Below, in pieces: positions 16,442-24,650 of a stretch of 64,000 bases of DNA. The translations under genes and the position numbers were made by a program. Source of the stretch: Actinokineospora inagensis DSM 44258 (GTDB lineage Bacteria; Actinomycetota; Actinomycetes; Mycobacteriales; Pseudonocardiaceae); contig NZ_AXWW01000018.1 of assembly GCF_000482865.1 (NCBI RefSeq), forward strand, positions 79,746 through 143,745. The letters run 5' to 3'. The notes under the pieces were generated by a model. The model ran no database searches. It had not been told where the DNA came from and worked only from the letters and a program-made list of their open reading frames with translations. Every line of letters begins with the position of its first letter. Positions within the stretch are counted from its first letter, which is position 1.

Positions 16442-17749
16442 CTAGTCCCATTTCCGTCGCGGGAACACCGAGTCGATGGCGCGCAGATGGTCGGGTTCCT
16501 CGTCCGCCCGGCAGACCAGGCCGAAGAAGAAACCCTTGGTGGCGGGCATGCTCAGGAAGACCCCGCCGCGGTCGGGGTGGTAGCCGACACCAGCCGCGGC
16601 GACCCGGTCGAGGAACTGGGCGGTGGTCAGGTCCGGCCAGGACGGTGGCGCGGTGTGCTGGCGCAAGACGAGGCCGCCGTCGGTGCGCAGGCCACCGGGC
16701 TCGAAACCCATGAGCTGGTAGAGGTGGCTGCTGGTGGTGGTCCGCGCGTTGATCTCGGTCAGCACGATCCGGCCGTCGGCGGTCAGGACGGCGTCGACGC
16801 AGAAGTAGCCGCGGTAACCCATGGCGCGGAACACATCCGCCACTCGGGAGGCGTTGGCCACGAACCGTCCGGCTTCCTTTGTGTCCACTTCGGATAGTCC
16901 AAGTGTTTCCCGGGAGATCATGCCGTCGGTGAACTCCAGGACCCCCGTGGCGCAGACCCGGCACCCTTGCGCGGTGACCTGCAGTTCGACGTAGAGCGAG
17001 TCGCGGACGTCGAGCAGTTGCTCCACGAGCACCGGGAACCGGTTGTCGACCGACGCCCACGCCCACCGCTGGGCCCAGTAGCGGTCCACCGCGTCGGGGC
17101 TGCCGTCGAGGTGGTGGACGTGCCGGACACCGATGTTGTCCGGGGGCACCGCTCCGGGTTTGAGCACCATCTCGTTACCGGCGCCCGCCCCGTTCTGCGC
17201 CTTCTTGACCAGCACGTCACGGCCAGAGTCGATCAGTTGGGTCATCGCGTTGGCGGCTTCGGCCGGGTCCGAGCAGACGTACCCGGGAGCGGTGGGCGCA
17301 CCCACTCCGGCGGCGACGGCGCGGAAGGTCGCCTTGCTGTTGGCCAGGTGCCCGCCGCCCTGCGCGACGAACCCGGCGCCGGGAACCCGGTCCGGCAGCC
17401 CGAGCCGGTCGGCGAACTCGCCCACCATGGTCGACGGGAACAGCCCGGTCACCTCGGTGACCTCGCCCAACCCCGCCGCGACCTCGGCCACGAACCCCGG
17501 GTCGAGCAGCGACCGCGGTTCCAGCCGCCTGCCCTCGTGCGCCCCCGGCGGGGCGACGTGCACCCGGATGGTCGTCGGGTCGATGCCGCGAACAGCGCAG
17601 ACGTGCTCGACGAAGGCGGTGTCCGGCCGGTCCGAGAGCACGACGACATCGCCTGCGGCGACGAACCAGAAGATCCGCTGCGCCCAGGCGCGCGGGTCCC
17701 TGCGCAACCACAGCGACTCGTCGATGTCGTTGGCGACGTGAACGCGCAC
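16442..17749 (-). CDS. ATP-grasp ligase 1 of the RiPP locus (PGM1-like architecture)
   Basis: About 435 residues. The first ~110 are an alpha/beta pre-ATP-grasp region (VVVLSDRPDTAFVEHVCAVRGID), then comes an ATP-grasp core with the glycine-rich loop VKKAQNGAGAGNEMVLK, the Mg-binding strand GRIVLTEINARTTTSSHLYQ, and a C-terminal domain with GVFLSMPATKGFFFGLVC. This layout resembles PGM1-related peptide ligases, which join amino-acid units to ribosomal peptides in pheganomycin synthesis; the resemblance is by eye. The GTG at 17747-17749 was chosen because GGAGGGGG precedes it at five bases; a GTG 15 bases upstream would put that signal inside the gene. It is 46 bases downstream of the second ATP-grasp gene and nearly contiguous with the P450. 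Confidence 0.8.
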   Translation of the reverse strand: MRVHVANDIDESLWLRRDPRAWAQRIFWFVAAGDVVVLSDRPDTAFVEHVCAVRGIDPTTIRVHVAPPGAHEGRRLEPRSLLDPGFVAEVAAGLGEVTEVTGLFPSTMVGEFADRLGLPDRVPGAGFVAQGGGHLANSKATFRAVAAGVGAPTAPGYVCSDPAEAANAMTQLIDSGRDVLVKKAQNGAGAGNEMVLKPGAVPPDNIGVRHVHHLDGSPDAVDRYWAQRWAWASVDNRFPVLVEQLLDVRDSLYVELQVTAQGCRVCATGVLEFTDGMISRETLGLSEVDTKEAGRFVANASRVADVFRAMGYRGYFCVDAVLTADGRIVLTEINARTTTSSHLYQLMGFEPGGLRTDGGLVLRQHTAPPSWPDLTTAQFLDRVAAAGVGYHPDRGGVFLSMPATKGFFFGLVCRADEEPDHLRAIDSVFPRRKWD

Positions 17750-17795
17750 AACTTCCCCCTCCACCGTTCCAACCGGGCTCGACCGAACCGGTTCG

Positions 17796-19022
17796 CTACG
17801 CCGGGAGCCGTTCCCCGTGCACCGCGCGGACGTGCGCGATCACCTTGTCCATGACCAGTCGGCATTCGGTTTCCGTCGGCGCGGTCACCGAGACGAACCC
17901 GATTCCGGCCGAGGTGGTCTCGGTCATGTCGGGCATCGGTTCGCCGGGCCGGACCCGCATCACGACGGTGCCGACGCCGGGAATCGCGCGGACGTCGTCC
18001 TCGGTCACCAGGTTCGGCACCCCGGGGATCGACGGCAGGTGGAACCACCCGTGCACGACGTCCTGGTCGACGGTTCGGCGGCCGAGTTCGTCGCCGGTGA
18101 AAAGCCGCACGCTCGCCGCCCACAAATCGACCCCGAGCACGCGCTCGGCGGTCATCCCGACCAAGCTCCCACCTGGCCGGATACCGAGCTCACTGGCCAC
18201 GAACGCGTCCGGCAGGCCGAATGCCTCGAAGTGGAAAACGCCTTTGGTGTAACCGAGTGCGTCGATCGCCCGGGTGGTCAGGTTGTGCGCGTGCCGGTAT
18301 GTCCGGGGGTGGCGGCGGGGCGGCAACGCGACCGAGCGGGACGGTTGCCCGTCTTTCGTGGTCAGCAGTGGTTCGCCGTACCGGGACACCATGAGGTCGG
18401 TGACCCGGCCGCCCTCGACGATGCCGTCGAAGTGCCATTCCGGCCCGTCCAGGAATTCCTCCACCATGAGCCTGCTCAGTTGCGGGTTGTCCTTGGCCTT
18501 GGTGAAGACCTCGGCGTAGGAATCCGCGCGGGACACCGATTCCGCGCCGCCCGCCGCCAGCGGTTTGATGACCAGTGGGGGTTTCAGGCCGGCCGTGGTG
18601 AGCGCGTCGCGGACCTGCTCGACGGACTCGGCGCCGTTGGTCAGCACGTGCCACCGCGCGGTCGGTATCCCCGCGTCGGCCCACCTGGCCTTCTGGATCG
18701 CCTTGTCCCGGCACACCAGCGCGACCTGCGGATCGACCGAGATCGCGCCCAGCCGCGCGCCGAGCAGGGCGGTCGAGACGACGGCGAGCTCGTTCGCGGT
18801 CAGCACCGCGTCGACCCGGTCGGCGACGCCGAGGTGGTGCAGCGCCGACCACAACGACTCGGTCTTGCCGTACGAGTCGACCACGCACCGGCGGGCGATC
18901 AGCGATTCCGACTGCCGGACGCGGTCGCGTTGCGCCGCTTCGTACAACACCGTGGTCTCGTGCCCGTCGCGGTGCAGTGCGTCGATTACCTCCGCGCGTG
19001 GCCCAACCAGGACGACATGCAT
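17796..19022 (-). CDS. ATP-grasp ligase 2 of the RiPP locus
   Basis: 408 residues, first gene of the minus-strand operon. N-terminal Rossmann-like part (MHVVLVGPRAEVIDALHRDG), a central linker with VCRDKAIQKARWADAGIPTARW, the nucleotide-binding strand LVIKPLAAGGAESVSRADS, and the acidic metal region VFHFEAFGLPDAFVASELGIRPGG. The order matches carboxylate-amine ligases of the BacD/carnosine-synthase type (L-amino-acid ligases) that form peptide bonds through acyl-phosphates. ATG 19020-19022 follows GGGGGA. Together with ligase 1 it could add residues to the processed pentapeptide or conjugate a separate amino acid. The true substrate is unknown. Confidence 0.82.
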   Translation of the reverse strand: MHVVLVGPRAEVIDALHRDGHETTVLYEAAQRDRVRQSESLIARRCVVDSYGKTESLWSALHHLGVADRVDAVLTANELAVVSTALLGARLGAISVDPQVALVCRDKAIQKARWADAGIPTARWHVLTNGAESVEQVRDALTTAGLKPPLVIKPLAAGGAESVSRADSYAEVFTKAKDNPQLSRLMVEEFLDGPEWHFDGIVEGGRVTDLMVSRYGEPLLTTKDGQPSRSVALPPRRHPRTYRHAHNLTTRAIDALGYTKGVFHFEAFGLPDAFVASELGIRPGGSLVGMTAERVLGVDLWAASVRLFTGDELGRRTVDQDVVHGWFHLPSIPGVPNLVTEDDVRAIPGVGTVVMRVRPGEPMPDMTETTSAGIGFVSVTAPTETECRLVMDKVIAHVRAVHGERLPA

Positions 19023-19094
19023 GGTTCCCCCAGTCACCGGCGAACGTCGTTCACACCCGTTCCCAATTCGGTGAGGAATTAACTCACGTTTCCC

Positions 19095-19124
19095 AACGTA
19101 GTAAGCGCCGCCAATTTCGGTCAA
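19095..19124 (-). promoter_or_regulatory. promoter of the ATP-grasp/P450/minigene operon
   Basis: On the minus strand TTGACC (19124-19119), 18-base spacer, TACGTT (19100-19095). The expected start near 19088 gives a leader of about 66 bases before the first ATP-grasp gene. Confidence 0.6.
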
Positions 19125-19363
19125 CCATCGGATGGAGCAACCTGCGGACGGCCGCCTCTCACCCAGGGTGAGGAAAAGCCGCCAAACCGGGCTTCCAGCC
19201 ACCTTCGCCGGACATTCCGACCATTTGCCCATGGATTACTCTTGCTTTACTTTTGATTTAACTTCACCGGGATGGCCGAGTCCGACCGGCGGCTTGACCT
19301 GCGTACGTTGGGCATTGGCGAGAACCGGGGCGAGTCCGTTGCGCTGTGGCATACTGCGACGCT
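19125..19363. other. A/T-rich divergent region before the MFS exporter
   Basis: Intergenic DNA between the RiPP operon and the exporter. The stretch 19230-19270 (GGATTACTCTTGCTTTACTT and following) is strikingly A/T-rich for this genome. CATACT at 19350-19355 could be the -10 box for the exporter, eight bases before its GTG. Nothing else is recognised. Confidence 0.4.
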
Positions 19364-20629
19364 GTGACTACCGCGAGCACGGGGCAGAATTCGACGACTC
19401 CCGGATCGGATAAACCGGAAACCCCATCACCGTTCCGCGACACCGGGTTCCGGTGGTTCTTCCTGGGCCGATTGGTGTCACTGTTCGGCAGCGCGATGAC
19501 GCCGGTCGCGCTGGCGTTCGCCGTGCTGCAGCGGACCGGCAGCCCGAACTACCTCGGTTATGTGCTCGCGGCCCAGATGATCCCGATGGTCGCTTTCCTG
19601 GTGATCAGCGGCGGTATCGCGGACCGCTATCGGCGGGACGTGTTGTTGCGGGTCGCGAACCTGGGGTCGGGCATCACCCAGGCCGGGGTGGCGGTGATCG
19701 TGCTCGTCGACGCGGCCCCGTGGCTGCTGGTGCCGGTGGCGTTCCTCAACGGCGTGATGGAGGCGTTCACCACGCCCGCGCTGCGCGGCATCGTGCCGCA
19801 ACTGGTGCCCACGGGGTCGGTGCAACGGGCGAACTCGGTGCTGAGCTCGTCCCGGAACGCGATCAGAATCCTCGGCCCCACAGCGGCGGGCATCCTGGTG
19901 GCAACGATCGGCGGCGGCTGGGCGATCGCCATCGACGCGGCCACCTTCCTGTTCGCGGCCGCCTGCATGGCGCGGGTGACCCTGCCGTCGAAACCGAAGG
20001 CGGCTTCGGGCAACCTGGTGCGGGAGTTGACGGAGGGCTGGTCGTACTTCCGATCCCTGCCCTGGGTCTGGTCGATCACCATCGCCTGCGCGGCGATCAA
20101 CGCGGTGCAGGTCGGCATCTGGCAGGTGCTCGGCCCGGTGATCGCGAACGGCACCATCGGCTCGACCGGCTGGGGCGCCGTGCTCAGCGCCAAGGCCGTC
20201 GGTCTGCTCGTGCTGAGCCTGGTGATGTTCAAGCTGACCGTCCGCCGCCCCCTGGTCACCGGCCTGATCGCGGTCTCCGCGACCGCCGCCCCCCTCGTCC
20301 TGCTCGGCACCGGACCAACCATCGTCTGGCTGGCAGTCGCCTCCTTCGTCGCGGGCGCGGGCGCGTCGCTGTTCGGGATCATCTGGGACACCACCCTGCA
20401 AACGAAGATCCCGAACACCATGCTCTCCAGAGTAACCTCCTACGACGACTTCGGCGCCTTCGCCACCATCCCCTTGGGACAGTTGGCCGTCATCCCGGCC
20501 GCCGCCGCCCTGGGCGCGAACAACGTCGCCCTGTTCGGCGGAATCATCTTGTTCGTAGTCGCCCTGACCCCACTGCTGCTGACATCGGTCCGAACCATGA
20601 CCAGCACCGAGGCACCCACACAGGGGTAG
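19364..20629 (+). CDS. MFS exporter adjacent to the RiPP operon
   Basis: About 421 residues with 12 predicted membrane helices. The N-terminal signature FRDTGFRWFFLGRLVSLFGSAMTPVALAFAVL and the loop GGIADRYRRDVLLR place it among DHA3-type major facilitator exporters (antibiotic or siderophore efflux). It diverges from the ATP-grasp/P450 operon and is the best candidate for product export or self-protection. The start is uncertain: GTG 19364 fits a leaderless transcript from CATACT (19350-19355), and GTG 19346 is in frame six codons upstream; neither has a ribosome binding site. It converges on the next gene with eight bases between the stops. Confidence 0.85.
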   Translation: MTTASTGQNSTTPGSDKPETPSPFRDTGFRWFFLGRLVSLFGSAMTPVALAFAVLQRTGSPNYLGYVLAAQMIPMVAFLVISGGIADRYRRDVLLRVANLGSGITQAGVAVIVLVDAAPWLLVPVAFLNGVMEAFTTPALRGIVPQLVPTGSVQRANSVLSSSRNAIRILGPTAAGILVATIGGGWAIAIDAATFLFAAACMARVTLPSKPKAASGNLVRELTEGWSYFRSLPWVWSITIACAAINAVQVGIWQVLGPVIANGTIGSTGWGAVLSAKAVGLLVLSLVMFKLTVRRPLVTGLIAVSATAAPLVLLGTGPTIVWLAVASFVAGAGASLFGIIWDTTLQTKIPNTMLSRVTSYDDFGAFATIPLGQLAVIPAAAALGANNVALFGGIILFVVALTPLLLTSVRTMTSTEAPTQG

Positions 20630-20637
20630 CGCTGGGA

Positions 20638-21420
20638 CTAGAAGTCCTCAATGTCGTTCACCACGACGATCTCGACTTCCAGTGTGCGGGCGATCGCATC
20701 GAGGAAGCGCGTCGTGGTGAGGAACCATTCCTTCCCGGCGACCCTGCTCACATTGAGCGAATGGTCCGCCGATTTCAGCAGGTAGTGGAACTTCTTTTCC
20801 AGGTCTTCCGGGGAATGCGCGCCCGCGCGGTAGATGCGCAGGAGGATGGGGTCTTCGGGTAGCGCGGTGGTACGGCCCTGCGCTTGGACTCGCTCCATGA
20901 TGTCCCGTGCGCTCCGGCCGACTTTCAGCAAGGTGTGGCCGGTGGCGGGGTCATACGGGTACCGCAGGTAGTGCGGCAGCGCGTACACGTAGACACCAGT
21001 CTCCTTGCGGGACTCGGCGGTTGTCGAGAACCGCAGGGCCTGCTCGTCCTCGGCTTCGCGCGCGGGCACGTCATCGGCCTGCAATTCGAGCACGGCGAGT
21101 CGCGCCGACAGGTAGACGCGGGTGGGCTCGGTGAGGTGGTGTTGTTTCGCGATGGCGCGGAGTCGGCGCGCTACCTGCATGGCCATGGACGGTTTGCCCG
21201 GAATCCGGCCTTCGAGCAGGGCCTTGATGATTTGCGTGTAGTTCCAGACGAAGTTCGACGTCGCGACGTTGAGGGCGGCGGCGATCTCGTCGGGCGACTG
21301 CCCGGCCTGCTGGCCGCGGTAGACGTCACCCAGTCGGGACTCGTCCTGCTCGAGGTAGGACCGCAGTTCGTCGTGCACCGACTGCGGCGGGCGTTCGGCG
21401 GCTTCCGTGGGCTCTGTCAC
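20638..21420 (-). CDS. GIY-YIG/T5orf172-like domain protein with N-terminal helical region
   Basis: 260 residues. The N-terminal ~100 are helical, with a possible HTH (QQAGQSPDEIAAALNVATSNFVW). The C-terminal half resembles the T5orf172/MUG113 branch of the GIY-YIG nuclease fold: GVYVYALPHYL, then LLKVGRSARDIMERVQAQGRT and a conserved Glu in SPEDLEKKFHYLL. In this branch the canonical GIY and YIG are degenerate, and functions are mostly unknown, sometimes linked to mobile or defence loci. It is bordered by the RiPP exporter and a divergent ATP-grasp gene. Confidence 0.7.
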   Translation of the reverse strand: MTEPTEAAERPPQSVHDELRSYLEQDESRLGDVYRGQQAGQSPDEIAAALNVATSNFVWNYTQIIKALLEGRIPGKPSMAMQVARRLRAIAKQHHLTEPTRVYLSARLAVLELQADDVPAREAEDEQALRFSTTAESRKETGVYVYALPHYLRYPYDPATGHTLLKVGRSARDIMERVQAQGRTTALPEDPILLRIYRAGAHSPEDLEKKFHYLLKSADHSLNVSRVAGKEWFLTTTRFLDAIARTLEVEIVVVNDIEDF

Positions 21421-21569
21421 GTGGCCATGGTGCCAGGAGGCGTGAAAACGGGCCGCCTTGGCGTGTCATTGTGGATTTTCACGCGGCCCGCGTGGTGGTG
21501 CGGTAAGTGTGCGGCGGTACGATTCCCGGGGTAGGGGAAACGGTCGGGGGTCGGATTCGGAGTACGTGC

Positions 21570-22379
21570 GTGAAGGAATTCCTCGACGGGGTGTCGGGTG
21601 CCGGGATCGATGATCGGCATTTCGTGCGGCACGTGGAGCGTGGGGCCGCCGATGTCGGGGGGTCGGTGACCTGGCACAGCGGGCATTGGGTTGGGGAAAT
21701 CTGCCGCGGGGGCGTACGGGGGTTGATCGTCGGGTATGTGTTTCCGCTGAACGACGCGGCGGCGGCGCGGGCGGCCAGCGACAAGGTCGCGACAACGGTT
21801 TTGTTGCGGGCGGCCAAGGTTGAGTGCGTGGAGCACCGGTTGGTGCGGCCGGGCTGGAAGGGGTCGCCGCGGGTGAACTGGCGGGCGGAGTTGCCGGTGG
21901 TGGTGAAGCCGAACTCCGAGTCGGGTGGTCGCGGGGTCGTGTTGGCGCGCACGATGACGGAATTGGACCAGGCCATTGCGTCGCTCGGTGAGCGGTACCT
22001 GGCTTTGGCGTGGTCGCCTTTCCTGGACATCACCGACGAATACCGCGCCGTGTTCCTGGACGGCAGGTTGTTGTTGGCGTTCCGGAAAATCCGCACCGAC
22101 CCGGCCGAGTGGCGGCACAACCTGCACCTCGGCGCCATCCCGGAACTCTGCGTCGAACCATCCACTGTGGATCGCCTCGCCGACGTCGGCGGGCAGGCCA
22201 TGGCCGCGCTCGGCCTGCGCTTCGCCACCGTCGACATCGTCCGCGTCGGTGACCAGGACGTGGTGTTGGAGGTCAACAGCGGGGTGTCCCTGGAGCGCTT
22301 CAGCAGGCACAGCCGCGAGTACGCCGCCCTCGCCGGTGACGTCTACGCCGCCGCCGTCGCCGCCGCCCTCGTCAACTAA
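21570..22379 (+). CDS. RimK-like ATP-grasp protein
   Basis: 269 residues. Start GTG 21570 with GGAG seven bases upstream. Features: SDKVATTVLLRAAKVECVEHRLV (the RimK-type hinge), the nucleotide loop VVVKPNSESGGRGVVLA, and the metal-binding end DIVRVGDQDVVLEVNSGVSLERF. These match RimK/ATP-grasp ligases that add amino acids to carboxyl groups; the N-terminal domain is short. It is the third ATP-grasp gene within 5 kb, but it lies in a separate transcription unit, so a role with the RiPP operon is only possible. Confidence 0.75.
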   Translation: MKEFLDGVSGAGIDDRHFVRHVERGAADVGGSVTWHSGHWVGEICRGGVRGLIVGYVFPLNDAAAARAASDKVATTVLLRAAKVECVEHRLVRPGWKGSPRVNWRAELPVVVKPNSESGGRGVVLARTMTELDQAIASLGERYLALAWSPFLDITDEYRAVFLDGRLLLAFRKIRTDPAEWRHNLHLGAIPELCVEPSTVDRLADVGGQAMAALGLRFATVDIVRVGDQDVVLEVNSGVSLERFSRHSREYAALAGDVYAAAVAAALVN

Positions 22380-22382
22380 CGG

Positions 22383-22417
22383 TTGACGTCTAGCCGGTCG
22401 TCAACCTAGAGTTGACG
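22383..22417 (+). promoter_or_regulatory. leaderless promoter with overlapping palindromic operator
   Basis: TTGACG (22383-22388), 18 bases, TAGAGT (22407-22412), then seven bases to the ATG at 22420. The palindrome CGTCAACCTAGAGTTGACG (22399-22417, 7-bp arms) covers the -10 box, and the -35 region contains a third GTTGAC. This is the geometry of an autorepressed gene. Confidence 0.55.
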
Positions 22418-22419
22418 CC

Positions 22420-23070
22420 ATGAACGCACCCCGGCTCGACGACCTGATCGCCGCCATCGAAACCCGCTCCGACGACCCGCTCACCCGCCTCACCGAGGCC
22501 GTCGTCCTCGGCCGCCACCTCGACGAACTCGCCGACCACCTGATCGGCCACTTCGTCGACCGCGCCCGCCGCTCCGGCGCCTCCTGGACCACCATCGGCG
22601 ACAGCCTCGGCGTCACCAAACAGGCCGCCCAGAAGCGTTTCGTCCCCACCGAGCCCGCCACCGCCGCCGAGGACCTCCGCACCTTCGCCCGCTACCACGA
22701 CAGCGCCCGCAAAGTGGTGGTCAACTCCCAGGAACAAGCCCGCGCCGCGTCCCTCCCCGAGATCGAACCCGGCCACATCCTGCTGGCCCTCCTCGACGAC
22801 CCCGCCATCACCACCCTGATCCCCACCGCCGACACCCTCCGCACCACCACCCGCGAAGCCCTCGGCACCGGCCCCACCCGCCTCGACGGCCACATCCCGT
22901 TCTCGGCCACCGCCAAGAAAACCTTCGAACTGGCCCACCGCGAAGCCCTCCGCCTCGCCACCGAGACCATCTGGCCCGAACACCTCCTCCTCGGCCTCCT
23001 CGCCCTCCCCGACGCCCCCGACTACGGCACCACCCCCGAATCCATCGAAGCCGCCCTCCGCTCCCGCTAG
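22420..23070 (+). CDS. HTH plus Clp N-terminal domain protein
   Basis: 216 residues. Residues 1-75 are helical and end in an HTH-like segment (ASWTTIGDSLGVTKQAAQKRF). Residues 80-215 carry two Clp R-repeats (ARKVVVNSQEQARAASLPEIEPGHILLALLDD and TAKKTFELAHREALRLATETIWPEHLLLGLLA), as in the N-terminal domain of ClpC/ClpA, without any AAA module. Stand-alone HTH/Clp-N proteins are frequent in actinobacteria; a role as regulator or adaptor of Clp proteolysis is inferred. The palindrome over its own promoter suggests autoregulation. Confidence 0.8.
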   Translation: MNAPRLDDLIAAIETRSDDPLTRLTEAVVLGRHLDELADHLIGHFVDRARRSGASWTTIGDSLGVTKQAAQKRFVPTEPATAAEDLRTFARYHDSARKVVVNSQEQARAASLPEIEPGHILLALLDDPAITTLIPTADTLRTTTREALGTGPTRLDGHIPFSATAKKTFELAHREALRLATETIWPEHLLLGLLALPDAPDYGTTPESIEAALRSR

Positions 23071-23187
23071 CGCCCTCCCACCCCGCCCGCTCCCCCTCAC
23101 ACCCACCCGCTTCTGCCGCCCCCGCCCCAACCCTCCAACTCCCCCATCCCCGGCCATCCAATTCCAGCCCCGCCTGCTACGTGGCCT

Positions 23188-23240
23188 CCGGCCAGCCCCC
23201 ACCCTGTCCCGGGGGGCGTCCCCGGTCCCAGTCTACCGGC
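23188..23240 (+). repeat. intergenic repeat family, copy A
   Basis: Core GGCCAGCCCCCACCC, hairpin CCGGGGGGCGTCCCCGG and CCAGTCTACCGG, followed by TTGTGGACAACTC about 55 bases downstream. Related copies: 23468, 23871, 58319 and 58523. Confidence 0.8.
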
Positions 23241-23467
23241 TGCCGCCCGGCGCGAAAGGGCGTCGAGAAAGCTGGGGATGGGTCGGAACATTGTGGACAA
23301 CTCAATGGAGCCGGCGACGACCCACGGCAGTGATCGCGGGGTTCGGAGACGACTTCTCGCCCCGAGCGACTGGCCGACAAGACCCAGATCGGACTCGGGC
23401 GTTCATGGTCGGCGATTGAGCGAGTTCCGGCCTGCGCGGGACACAAGCTCGGGCGGCCGAGTCGGCT

Positions 23468-23518
23468 CCGGCCAGCCCCCACCCGTCCCGGGGGGCGTCC
23501 CCGAGGCCAGTCTACCGG
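23468..23518 (+). repeat. intergenic repeat family, copy B
   Basis: As copy A, with one base fewer before the hairpin and CCGAGG in place of CCGGTC. The downstream conserved stretch (GGGGTTGTGGACAACTCGAC) is clearest here. Confidence 0.8.
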
Positions 23519-23870
23519 TTGACGCTCGCGATGAAAGGGTCGCGCAGGAACTGGGGATGGGGCGAGGGGTTGTGGACAACTCGACGAGGCAGGCGGCGAT
23601 CCAGGCCTGGTGATCGTGGGTTTTGGGGGACGACTTCTCGGCCCGTTCGGGCGGGCCGATGGGCTCAGGTCGGAACTGAGCGGTCGTGATTGCCGGGCGA
23701 GTGGGTTTCGCCGGAGCGGGCATTGGGCTCCGGAGCGGTGCGCGGGGGAGTCCGGGGACGATCTCTCAGCGTGCCCAGGCGGTTGGTTGGCGCAGCCGGG
23801 GCCAGGTAAAGAGGCGTTCGCAGTGGTGGGTAAACGGCTCCAGCCGGAGCAGGGCTTGGGCAGTCGGGTC

Positions 23871-23921
23871 CCGGCCAGCCCCCACCCGTCCCGGGGGGCG
23901 TCCCCGGAGCCAGTCTACCGG
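23871..23921 (+). repeat. intergenic repeat family, copy C
   Basis: As copy B over the core, with CCGGAG before CCAGTCTACCGG. The downstream block again contains GTTGTGGACAACTCGACGAG. Confidence 0.8.
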
Positions 23922-24326
23922 CTGACGCCCGCGGTGGACGGGCGGCGGAGAAACTGGGGATGAGGCGAGGCGTTGTGGACAACTCGACGAGGCTTCCAAC
24001 GATCCGGGGCGGTAATCGCGGGGCTTGAGGGATGGCTCCTCGGCGTGCTCGGGCGATTGACCAGCAGGGGTCAAGCACAGGGCGTGGTCAAACAGGGGTG
24101 AGGACCAGAGCAGGGCGTGGCGGCAGTACCTGATCGACGAGGCTGACGTGGGGTCGTTGCCGGAGCGAGTGCGCACGAGTAGGCGGAGCGGATCGGGTTC
24201 GGGTTCCAGTCGTTCCACCTGTTGCCGCGAAGCCGGCGAACCCGGGACGAGCGTGGTGGGCAGGTTTGGGCCAGCGCGGCGCGGGCGGGTTCCGACCAGC
24301 CCGGTCGGAACCCGCCCAGCGAGGGG

Positions 24327-24620
24327 TCAGGCCAGGGTGGCTTCGATGTCGGTGGCCAGGGCGATGTCGGCGGTGGTCAGGCCGCCTGCGGAGTGGGTGG
24401 TGCAGCGGAAGGTGACCTTGTTCCAGCGGATGTCGATGTCGGGGTGGTGGTTGTGCGCCTCGGCGATGGTGGCGACGCGGTTGACGGCGGCGATGGCGGC
24501 GGCGAAGTCGGTGAGTTCGGCCACGCGGCGGAGGGCGCCGTTGTCGAGGGTCCAGGTGGGGAGGGTGCCCAGGGCCTTGCCGATGTCGGTGTCGCTGAGT
24601 AGTTCGGCCATGGTGTCCAT
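24327..24620 (-). CDS. 4a-hydroxytetrahydrobiopterin dehydratase (PCD/DCoH family)
   Basis: 97 residues, the full length of the family. The active-site motif HNHHPDIDIRWNKVTF is at 56-71, and the C-terminal THSAGGLTTADIALA is typical. The enzyme dehydrates 4a-hydroxytetrahydropterin formed by aromatic amino-acid hydroxylases; in many actinobacteria there is no hydroxylase, and the role is unclear. ATG 24618-24620 is preceded by GGAG at eight bases. It diverges from the TPP riboswitch-thiBPQ unit. Confidence 0.92.
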   Translation of the reverse strand: MDTMAELLSDTDIGKALGTLPTWTLDNGALRRVAELTDFAAAIAAVNRVATIAEAHNHHPDIDIRWNKVTFRCTTHSAGGLTTADIALATDIEATLA

Positions 24621-24650
24621 CTTGACCGCTCCGGCAGGCGTACGCTCAGG

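Larger units (their letters stand above)
23071..24326. other. 1.25-kb intergenic region with three copies of a repeat family
   Basis: No supportable gene. Three same-strand repeats have cores at 23188-23240, 23468-23518 and 23871-23921. Each core contains GGCCAGCCCCCACCC, then CCGGGGGGCGTCCCCG (able to fold as a short hairpin) and CCAGTCTACCGG. About 40-60 bases later each copy continues with a conserved AACTGGGGATG (AGCTGGGGATG in the first) and TTGTGGACAACTC. The segments between copies also share blocks such as CGACTTCTCG. Open frames crossing these repeats have no conserved protein and are rejected. Confidence 0.7.

Noticed and set aside
19346-19363. Upstream GTG as MFS exporter start
   Set aside because: It has no ribosome binding site, and the -10-like CATACT lies downstream of it, which favours the GTG at 19364; not excluded.
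23097-24218. Several 100-150-codon frames in the intergenic repeat region
   Set aside because: They run through direct repeats with shifted frames between copies, so no protein sequence is conserved among copies.
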